A stretch of 48,944 nucleotides of DNA from Gammaproteobacteria bacterium (GTDB lineage Bacteria > Pseudomonadota > Gammaproteobacteria > Chromatiales > Chromatiaceae): positions 1-48,944 of the forward strand of contig JAGRGY010000050.1 in assembly GCA_020445255.1 (NCBI GenBank), written 5' to 3'. Of the stretch, positions 42,724 to 48,944 are shown in pieces (within the stretch, counting starts at the first letter, position 1; the number at the start of each line of letters is the position of its first letter). The translations under genes were made by a program, and so were the position numbers. Under the pieces are notes generated by a model. It saw nothing but the letters and a program-made list of their open reading frames with translations, did not search any database and was not told the origin of the DNA.

Positions 42724-44213
42724 CACTGAATTCCAAGGATATGAAACAGAAAGCCGAAATGTTTGCTGAGCTCGACACTGGATTCGGACCCATCGAAGAA
42801 CGAAAGCAGACAGTAGAACGAGCCCACCTTCAGCGACGGAAGAAACTGCGCATGGAACCAGGTGTCGTGCCGGCTTTGCGATCTGCCGCGCAGCTGTGAT
42901 ACCACGATACCGGTCACCAGCACTGCACAATAGAACGCATAGGTCTGCATGTGCGCGACTGTCTCGAACAGCCCGTCACGCGGGATGCGATAGTTTTCCA
43001 TCATGAAATGAAACAGCAGGTTGCCGACCCCTGCAGCCATGAAGGTCGCAAACGCGATACGCAGGCGCGGGTGCTTCTTGAAGTAGCGCAGAAACGTGGG
43101 ATAGAAATAGACGTTGACCAGCAACTCTTTGAAATAATAGTCGTACCGGTTCCAGAACTCCGCGATCGACCGCGACGAAAGAGGCCGGAACGTGTTGCGC
43201 AAAAGGCGAAACCCCGCCAGCCTGGCGGTGGCGATGATCACGTGCCCGGCCGCGGCGATCATCAGCAGTTGTTCGAAATAGTCGACGATGATGGTCAGCG
43301 CACCCATGGGGCCCGGGCCAATACCGAACTGCACGTACAAGTTGAATGATTGATCCAGCTGAGGGATGCCGAGCTTCGCGTACAGGACTTTCCTGTAGAC
43401 CTTGAGCAGCACATACAGGAAAAGCGCCCACGCGATGAGCTTTAGGGCTTTGAGCTGGGTCACTGCCAGCTCGTCCGGCGTGTGACTCTCGACGCTGCGC
43501 AGGTACGCGGCGCCTTTTCCCCACGGGCTCGTGGTCGAGCCATAGAAGGGGTGGAACGTCGCCAGCTGGAAGATCAGGCCCGATGGATTCTTGGTGCGCT
43601 GGTCGATCAGCGCATAGGCCATGAACCAGAAATAGGCCAGGAACACGGTGAACAGGCTCCACGCGACAATCCTGGACATGCCATGCAGCGGCGCCAGCGA
43701 TACGCCCAGAAGAAAGAGCAGGAACACTGCGTGTTGAATCAGCACGGGTCGTTGGCCGTACGGGTGATGTCGGTAGTGTCGTGCCAGCCAGATGGAACCG
43801 GCGGCGAGCAGTGCGCAGGCCAGCAGTGTGGCCGCCCGGACCTGCCCAAGATGCAGCGACGACAGCAGGGATTCCTGTTCGGCCACGAGATACACCGCGC
43901 GGTAATTGAACCAGTCGGGCGCACGGGCCAGGATTGCGCCGGTGCACAGCAGGGCGACGACGTGCCTGTGTCTGCCTGCGAATGACGTGATCGCGGCGGC
44001 GGCCGTGGTCCACAGCCACAGATCCCATCCCTGGAGTCGTATCAGCACCGCGAAGACTGCGATCAGGACGAGTCTGCCCGGCACGGTCTTCGCGAACGCG
44101 ATGGCCCGCGGGTAGGTATCGATCGGGGGAACGCGCCATTGCCGCGGGTGCAACCCCAGGCCGTAGCGTTCAAGCGTCGACGCCAGGGCGTCTTTTCCCC
44201 GGGCAATGTCCAT
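42723..44213 (-). CDS. MBOAT-family membrane O-acyltransferase, DltB-like
   Basis: This 496-residue polytopic protein has an N-terminal part with several extra helices (about 45-210) and an MBOAT core. Hallmarks are RPLSSRSIAEFWNRYDYYF and the catalytic-type His in NLLFHFMMEN. It would take a thioester-bound group from the downstream carrier protein and transfer it to an extracytoplasmic lipid or sugar hydroxyl. ATG 44213 is used. No DltD homologue is present. In Gram-positives such sets D-alanylate teichoic acids; a Gram-negative target would be different, for example lipid A, a polysaccharide or a lipoprotein. Confidence 0.85.
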   Translation of the reverse strand: MDIARGKDALASTLERYGLGLHPRQWRVPPIDTYPRAIAFAKTVPGRLVLIAVFAVLIRLQGWDLWLWTTAAAAITSFAGRHRHVVALLCTGAILARAPDWFNYRAVYLVAEQESLLSSLHLGQVRAATLLACALLAAGSIWLARHYRHHPYGQRPVLIQHAVFLLFLLGVSLAPLHGMSRIVAWSLFTVFLAYFWFMAYALIDQRTKNPSGLIFQLATFHPFYGSTTSPWGKGAAYLRSVESHTPDELAVTQLKALKLIAWALFLYVLLKVYRKVLYAKLGIPQLDQSFNLYVQFGIGPGPMGALTIIVDYFEQLLMIAAAGHVIIATARLAGFRLLRNTFRPLSSRSIAEFWNRYDYYFKELLVNVYFYPTFLRYFKKHPRLRIAFATFMAAGVGNLLFHFMMENYRIPRDGLFETVAHMQTYAFYCAVLVTGIVVSQLRGRSQSRHDTWFHAQFLPSLKVGSFYCLLSFFDGSESSVELSKHFGFLFHILGIQ

Positions 44214-44283
44214 TGCGCCGTATGCCTCTCAGTCTCGTCGGAGTGGGGGCATCGGCCGTGCGTGATCGTTGTTCGGTCCGCAA

Positions 44284-44715
44284 TCAGCCATTGGCCGCGC
44301 TCGACTCGACAATCTCGAGACGGTGCCCGTCGGGATCATGGAAGAAGAACAACCGGCTGTTCAACCCGCCGTCCGAGGTGATACTGAAGACCTCGGAATC
44401 GATCGGTATCCCTTTGGATTCGATGCGCCGCCGAAAGTCATCGAGGTCGTTGACGTGAAACGACACGCTGCCGTGTAACGGGGACGGCGGCACCGGGTCA
44501 TTCTTGAGCTGCATCAGCTCGAGCGTGGCGCCGATCATTGAGAACCTGAGGATCGCCATGGAACATTCCGTACTCGCTCCCCGGGAGTAGTAGCGAGGGA
44601 TGTCGCCCTTGTCGACGGACGTGTCGATAACTTGAGCGCCGAACACCTCGCGGTAGAAGCTCACGGAGGCTTCGAGATCCGAGACAAACAGATCGACGTG
44701 AATCAGGGCAGGCAT
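44284..44715 (-). CDS. VOC-superfamily (glyoxalase/dioxygenase-fold) protein
   Basis: This 143-residue protein has paired beta-alpha-beta-beta-beta modules of the vicinal oxygen chelate fold. The first His (IHVDLFVSDL) and a later Glu (GHRLEIVE) fit metal ligands, with FFFHDPDGHRLEIVE typical of glyoxalase I-like or dioxygenase-like proteins. ATG 44715 is preferred over the upstream TTG. It lies 70 bp after the MBOAT start region, on the same strand. Substrate unknown. Confidence 0.85.
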   Translation of the reverse strand: MPALIHVDLFVSDLEASVSFYREVFGAQVIDTSVDKGDIPRYYSRGASTECSMAILRFSMIGATLELMQLKNDPVPPSPLHGSVSFHVNDLDDFRRRIESKGIPIDSEVFSITSDGGLNSRLFFFHDPDGHRLEIVESSAANG

Positions 44716-44927
44716 GCTGTGACCCAAACCAAATCGCCAGCGGATTCATAGTGGAAGGGGAACCCACCTGATGCCGGCAGAACCGAATCGAACGTGGCAC
44801 ATTGTAACAGGACGTCGACAGGCGATGCTGACAGCATCGGTACCAGGTCCTGCGGCCGTCGTGCCGGCAACCCGGCGATCTTGGGATATGCGTCGAAACG
44901 TCGGGCGTGGCCGGCCCGTGCGCACAG

Positions 44928-45863
44928 TCACGCGGAACGCAGCACCCAGGACCGCACCGCGCTGCTGTCGCCGATGAAATAGCTCTCGCATTGCGCACCG
45001 CCGACGTACGGTGGCCAGCGTAGCAGCAGGCGGTGGGCCGCCGGCATGGCGTGGAAGGGCAGTCCGGGGGCAAGGTGGTGCAACAGGTGGTAGCCGTTGT
45101 TGTGCGGGTGGAACAGCGCACCCGCTGCGCCACGAAAAGGGTGGTTGCGACTGAATCCGATCATGCTGCCCGGTTTGAGGCCGACATGATCGGATATCTC
45201 GCGGAACGTGGTGATGGCATGGAAAGCCGTGGCCCGCGAGACAACCCACAGGGCGGCGAACCACACGGCCGACGTGGCGCCGAAGACGATCCCGATCGTC
45301 GTCAGCGTCGTCGCCCACCAGATCGCCATGCCGATCAGCGACTCCCTGTCCGCGCGGCCCAGATGCGAGAAGATCGACCCCTTGAGTGTTTTCAATGAAC
45401 TCAGTTGCGCCCACCACACCGCCAGCCATCCGTGGTCGAGTCGCTGCTCATCGTGGATGTAGTCCGGGTCGCGTTGCGGATCGCCGAGATAGCGATGGTG
45501 GCGCGTGTGTTCGTCGCGGTACAGCGACATGGACACCCACAGCGGCCAGCACAGCAGCAGGTTGACGATCCAGGCGCGTCGTCGCCTGTTTTCAAGATTC
45601 CAGTGCGAGGCGTCGTGGAGCAGGTTGCCCAGGGCGCGCTGGCGGTTGCCAATGAGCAGCACCGCGATCGGTGCGATGATCCACCCGAACAGCCAGACTG
45701 CATAGGCCGCGAGCGCGATCAGCGACCAATCCAGCACGATCGCGTAGATCATCTGCGACGCGCGCAACCGGTGCAGATCCTTCAGCTCGTGTGCGAAGCC
45801 ATGCGCATGCGCGAACTGCCACATCCGCGCGGCGTCCTGCATGATGGGGTCACACCGTTTCAC
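44928..45863 (-). CDS. membrane fatty-acid desaturase family protein
   Basis: This 311-residue di-iron membrane enzyme has three histidine boxes: HDASH (83-87), HTRHH (119-123) and HLLHH (259-263), plus extra histidines (HPHNNGYH). It has about four membrane helices. The spacing matches fatty-acid desaturases and related hydroxylases. GTG 45863 is used because it gives a 4-bp GTGA overlap with the ACT-domain gene; ATG 45842 is an alternative. Likely role: introducing a double bond or hydroxyl in a lipid or carotenoid-like chain. Substrate unknown. Confidence 0.88.
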   Translation of the reverse strand: MKRCDPIMQDAARMWQFAHAHGFAHELKDLHRLRASQMIYAIVLDWSLIALAAYAVWLFGWIIAPIAVLLIGNRQRALGNLLHDASHWNLENRRRRAWIVNLLLCWPLWVSMSLYRDEHTRHHRYLGDPQRDPDYIHDEQRLDHGWLAVWWAQLSSLKTLKGSIFSHLGRADRESLIGMAIWWATTLTTIGIVFGATSAVWFAALWVVSRATAFHAITTFREISDHVGLKPGSMIGFSRNHPFRGAAGALFHPHNNGYHLLHHLAPGLPFHAMPAAHRLLLRWPPYVGGAQCESYFIGDSSAVRSWVLRSA

Positions 45864-46288
45864 GCCCGGGTCACCTCATGACCGGCGCCCAGCAAGGCCT
45901 GCCGGGCCGATTCGGACTGATGATCCCGAACCAGGATGTAATCGGTGTCATAGGTGGAAACAGTCAACACGCTGATACCGGCCTCTGCGAGGGTTGTCGT
46001 TACGCTGGCCATGACGCCGATCAGCGAGAAGTCCAGCGGACCGAGCATTTTCAGGCAGCGCCAGCCTTCCTGGCGTTGCCCGCTGGGGAAATCGATGTCA
46101 CTCGGCGCGATTACCGAAAGCTCCTCATCGGTTCGGGTCAGCGAGTACCACGCGGCCGTATCCAGCACGGCCGCGTCGAACCGCTGTCCGCGTGGCAAAC
46201 GGGTGATGCAGTACCGGTCCGGTAGCCACGTAAAGGCGTACCGTTCCTCGCGCGTCATATTCGATGTCATTGGCAGGTGGGCAAGCAT
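45860..46288 (-). CDS. ACT-domain protein
   Basis: This 142-residue protein has two ACT-like halves; the C-terminal one reads LIGVMASVTTTLAEAGISVLTV followed by STYDTDYILVRD, a pattern seen in amino-acid-binding ACT proteins (CASTOR-like, ACT_7). Several in-frame ATGs (46288, 46270, 46258) are possible; none has a good ribosome site. A TATACT box at 46301-46306 could be a -10, which would favour a later start. It is coupled to the desaturase gene by a 4-bp overlap. Probably a small ligand sensor. Confidence 0.78.
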   Translation of the reverse strand: MLAHLPMTSNMTREERYAFTWLPDRYCITRLPRGQRFDAAVLDTAAWYSLTRTDEELSVIAPSDIDFPSGQRQEGWRCLKMLGPLDFSLIGVMASVTTTLAEAGISVLTVSTYDTDYILVRDHQSESARQALLGAGHEVTRA

Positions 46289-46511
46289 GCTTCATGCCGG
46301 AGTATAAGCCATTGATCCATGGTCGGTTCTGTCAGGCAGAAAACGTCGGATTGTAAAATCTACTGACACCGCGCGCATGATCGGGCGCCTGCGCGGAATC
46401 GGGTCGCAACGCACCTGACAACGCTATCGGGGGATGGCGGGCTCTTGCCAGGGGGCACGACGGTCGGATCAGGGCCTGCAGGATCATCGCAACGGATTTG
46501 CGTCCATCAGG

Positions 46512-47054
46512 TCATTGGTACGGCTCGACCCTGCCCGCGTCGATGCTGTAACCCGCGTCGCCCATGTCGTTGTTGAACCTCTCGACCCGGATCACGCCGG
46601 TCACCCAGACGGTGTCGAACAGCTCGCCCCGGTAGGGTTCGCCGGCCGGCATCGTTACGTGCACGGTCTGATTGGTCGGCGGTGGCGGTACGTGGATGCA
46701 GGCGCCGTAGTAGGGTACGAGCAGGAATTCCTTGATGCTCTTGGCATCCATTTCCAGCGGTACGACGAAGCCCGGCAGTTTCACACGTTGGCCATCCAGC
46801 GCCTTCACCACCGGCGCCGCGTCCCATACCTGGCGAATCTTCTTCAACATCGCCTTGGCCTTCGGATCGGCGTCGGAAAGACCACTGGCATCGTACTGCT
46901 CCATCATTTTCTCCGGGTCCCAGTCGGCGGGTATGAGGGCGTCCCACTCGAGCTCCCGTACGCCGTCGTCGGTGGCGGTGGACGGAGCCGCGTGGCTGGC
47001 TGCCGTCAAAACCAGAATCAGGAGAAGCGCAAGGCGTGCAAAAGGTGGTTGCAT
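46512..47054 (-). CDS. DUF3299-family exported protein
   Basis: This 180-residue protein has a signal peptide (about 1-22, FARLALLLILVLTAASHA). The conserved core is WDALIPADWDPEKM, then LPGFVVPLEMDAKSIKEFLL, then YYGACIHVPPPPTNQ with a Cys-His that may bind metal. This is DUF3299. ATG 47054 lies 15 bp after the permease stop. Related genes occur beside MacB-like ABC exporters in zinc-regulated clusters. It acts in the periplasm or as a surface protein; function unknown. Confidence 0.85.
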   Translation of the reverse strand: MQPPFARLALLLILVLTAASHAAPSTATDDGVRELEWDALIPADWDPEKMMEQYDASGLSDADPKAKAMLKKIRQVWDAAPVVKALDGQRVKLPGFVVPLEMDAKSIKEFLLVPYYGACIHVPPPPTNQTVHVTMPAGEPYRGELFDTVWVTGVIRVERFNNDMGDAGYSIDAGRVEPYQ

Positions 47055-47068
47055 AAGTCGTTCACTCG

Positions 47069-48331
47069 TTAGACCCGGATCGAAAGGCCGTCCGCCAGCG
47101 ACAGTCGGTAGGCGCGGTAGCCCGGGAGTATGCCGACCAGCAGACCGGCCAACAGTACGAGGGCCAGTAGCAGCAGCTCGTGCGATGAGAGACCCGCCTG
47201 GGCAAGGTGGATGCCGAAGTGATGTTCGACCGGCTGCCTGATAGACAGCAGGATCGCATAGAGCAGGGCGACACCGGCGAGCACGCCGGCCAGCGTCAGG
47301 CCAAAGGCCTCGCCGATGATCAGCGCGAACACGTGTGCCGGACGCGCACCGACCGACCGCAGTATCGCCATCTCGCGTCGTCGTTCGTTGAGACTCGACA
47401 ACAGCGCCGTGAGCATGCCGATCAGGCCGACGACGACCACGCATACCGAGACCAGCAGCAAGGCATTCTCGGCGATGCCGACCAGGTCCCACAACTGACT
47501 CAGCGCCACGCCCGGCAGGATGGCGGTCAGGGGCTCTTCGCGATAGTCATTGATCTGGCGCTGCACCTTGAAGGTGGCGATCCGCGACCTCAGGCCGATC
47601 AGCGCGGCGGTGATGGCACGCGGTGTCAGGTCCATGACACGCGCCCGTTGTGCCGACACGGCATGCCCGGGCAACGGTGGGCCACCGCCACGCCAGTCGA
47701 CGTGAATGGCCTCGATGGCCTGCAGGCTGACATGCACGGCACGATCCAGCGGCGTACCCGTGCGCCGGAGTATGCCGACGACACGGAACGGCTTGTCGGC
47801 ATGGCGGGCAAAGTGGACGTCCGCGGCGCCATGGGCGATGACGATGGAATCGCCGAGACGATAACCGAGTGACTCGGCCACCTCGGCACCCAGCACGGCG
47901 TCGTAGAGGTCATCGAAGGGGGCGCCCTGGGCGAACTCGATGCCCTGTTCGTGGCCGTAGTGGAAATACATGAAGTAGTCCGGGGTCGTCCCCACGACAC
48001 GAAACCCACGGTGCGAATCGCCGAGCGAGATCGGGACGATCCAGTCCACCAGCGGCAGCGCGGCGATTTCCTGGTAGCTCTTCCAGCTGATGTTGTTGGT
48101 GGCATCGCCGATATGGAACACCGAGTACAGCAGCAGCTGCACGGCGCCGCTGCGCGCGCCCAGGATCAGGTCGGTGCCCGAGAGGGTATTGGCGAAACTT
48201 TCGCGGGCCTCGGTGCGCAGGCGTTCCACGCCGACCAGCAGCAACACGCTGAAGGCAATCGAAACCAGCGTCAGCAGCGCCGTGGTACGACGGTTCAGCA
48301 GGCTCTTCCATGCCAGACTCAGAAACGGCAT
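47069..48331 (-). CDS. MacB/LolC/FtsX-type ABC transporter permease
   Basis: This 420-residue permease has TM1 (about 15-35), a large periplasmic domain (about 40-275) and three C-terminal helices with the FtsX core (ALLSSLNERRREMAILRSVG). It matches lipoprotein or peptide exporters of the MacB/LolCDE kind. ATG 48331 has GGAGG 7 nt upstream; it lies 2 bp after the ATPase stop. The periplasmic domain differs from LolC/E. With the DUF3299 gene it may function in metal-linked envelope transport. Confidence 0.9.
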   Translation of the reverse strand: MPFLSLAWKSLLNRRTTALLTLVSIAFSVLLLVGVERLRTEARESFANTLSGTDLILGARSGAVQLLLYSVFHIGDATNNISWKSYQEIAALPLVDWIVPISLGDSHRGFRVVGTTPDYFMYFHYGHEQGIEFAQGAPFDDLYDAVLGAEVAESLGYRLGDSIVIAHGAADVHFARHADKPFRVVGILRRTGTPLDRAVHVSLQAIEAIHVDWRGGGPPLPGHAVSAQRARVMDLTPRAITAALIGLRSRIATFKVQRQINDYREEPLTAILPGVALSQLWDLVGIAENALLLVSVCVVVVGLIGMLTALLSSLNERRREMAILRSVGARPAHVFALIIGEAFGLTLAGVLAGVALLYAILLSIRQPVEHHFGIHLAQAGLSSHELLLLALVLLAGLLVGILPGYRAYRLSLADGLSIRV

Positions 48332-48333
48332 GG

Positions 48334-48944
48334 TCACACCTCCGCCTGCATGGCCGCGGCTCGATTGACCGATGACAGGCGCACCGTGCGATCGAACAGC
48401 GGCTCGAGCGCGGCGTCGTGACTGACGAACACCAGGGTCGAGCCCGCCTGGCGGCACTCGTCGAACAGCAGCCGAATGAAGGCCTCGCGCCGGCCCGCAT
48501 CGAGCGACGACGTCGGCTCATCGGCGATCAGCAGTTCGGGCGCACCGATCAGCGCGCGCGCCGCGGCCACCCGTTGCTGCTGGCCGACGCTCAGCGACGT
48601 CACCGGCCGGCGCAACAGTGCCGGATCCGCCATGTCCAGGTGACCGAGGAGCCGCAGCGCCTCGGTCTCGAGGCTTTGTGATCCACGCAGTGCGCGCGCC
48701 CGCCGCTGACGCGAAAACCGGCACGGCAGGATGACGTTCTCGACGACTGACAGGTACGGAATGAGATTGAACATCTGGAAGATGAAGCCGATGTGGTCGG
48801 CACGGAAGCGATCGCGCCGCGGCCCCGACAAGGCCGACAGGTCATGGCCGAGCACCCGCAGCGTGCCCGCGTCGGCACGCAGCACCCCGCCGATCAGCGA
48901 CAGCAGCGTGGTCTTGCCGCTGCCGCTGGGGCCGTGCAGGAACA
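48334..48944 (-). CDS. MacB/LolD-type ABC transporter ATP-binding protein (5' end outside window)
   Basis: The visible 202 codons include Walker A GPSGSGKTT at the window edge, the signature LSVGQQQRVAAARAL and Walker B ELLIADEPTSSLD, then the H-loop in VFVSHDAALE. The upstream start is beyond 48944. The ORF runs continuously to the end, so the gene is partial only because of the window. It pairs with the downstream permease and the DUF3299 protein. Confidence 0.93.
   Translation of the reverse strand, partial: FLHGPSGSGKTTLLSLIGGVLRADAGTLRVLGHDLSALSGPRRDRFRADHIGFIFQMFNLIPYLSVVENVILPCRFSRQRRARALRGSQSLETEALRLLGHLDMADPALLRRPVTSLSVGQQQRVAAARALIGAPELLIADEPTSSLDAGRREAFIRLLFDECRQAGSTLVFVSHDAALEPLFDRTVRLSSVNRAAAMQAEV

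Overview
The window reads as a chromosomal segment of a GC-rich, Gram-negative, probably sulfur-oxidising gammaproteobacterium. The evidence is a cluster of sulfur-handling genes (DsrE-type, TusA, sulfide:quinone-oxidoreductase-like), a periplasmic c-type cytochrome, an Mrp-type cation/proton antiporter operon, two c-di-GMP enzymes, a VPLPA-CTERM protein and dense operons joined by ATGA/GTGA overlaps. The lineage is inferred from gene content only. No rRNA, tRNA, CRISPR array or intact transposase gene was seen.

Region 1 (1-8104, all genes +). This is a nitrate/cyanate/sulfonate-type ABC importer (ATPase end, substrate-binding protein, permease), a cbtB-cbtA-cbtB cobalt-transport set, dsrE-like, tusA, an SQR-like flavoprotein, a DUF1641 protein, cyanase (cynS) and a monohaem cytochrome c. 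Together these suggest uptake of a pseudohalide (cyanate or thiocyanate), hydrolysis of cyanate and handling of released sulfur. The binding-protein gene carries a 10-bp tandem duplication that breaks its frame. An inverted-repeat, MITE-like element lies just before cynS, and a decayed glutathione S-transferase fragment lies just after it.

Region 2 (8105-16891). Two unrecognised genes and a single-chain L-serine dehydratase (sdaA) face a four-gene alanine operon on the minus strand: dadA, alsT, alr and a TRIC-type channel gene. A divergent Lrp/AsnC regulator shares an AT-rich intergenic region with a perfect 9-bp-arm palindrome.

Region 3 (16881-32297). This holds signalling and post-translational acylation genes: a membrane GGDEF-EAL protein, a Pat-like NDP-forming acyl-CoA synthetase fused to a GNAT domain, a REC-REC-PAS-GAF-PAS-GGDEF-EAL protein, a sirtuin, an SLC13/RCK_C transporter, a VPLPA-CTERM protein and a chemoreceptor.

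Region 4 (32669-40050, minus). Nine genes form an Mrp-type antiporter operon in the order E-F-G-(A'B)-C-D-D-small membrane protein-D. It has no canonical full-length MrpA but three antiporter-like subunits.

Region 5 (40819-48944). A DltA-like adenylating enzyme faces a carrier protein and an MBOAT acyltransferase, which is an unusual Dlt-like set for a Gram-negative. Downstream come a VOC protein, a fatty-acid desaturase coupled to an ACT-domain protein, and a MacB/LolCDE-type ABC exporter with a DUF3299 protein. The last set resembles zinc-regulated clusters known from Pseudomonas and Vibrio; its ATPase gene runs off the window end.
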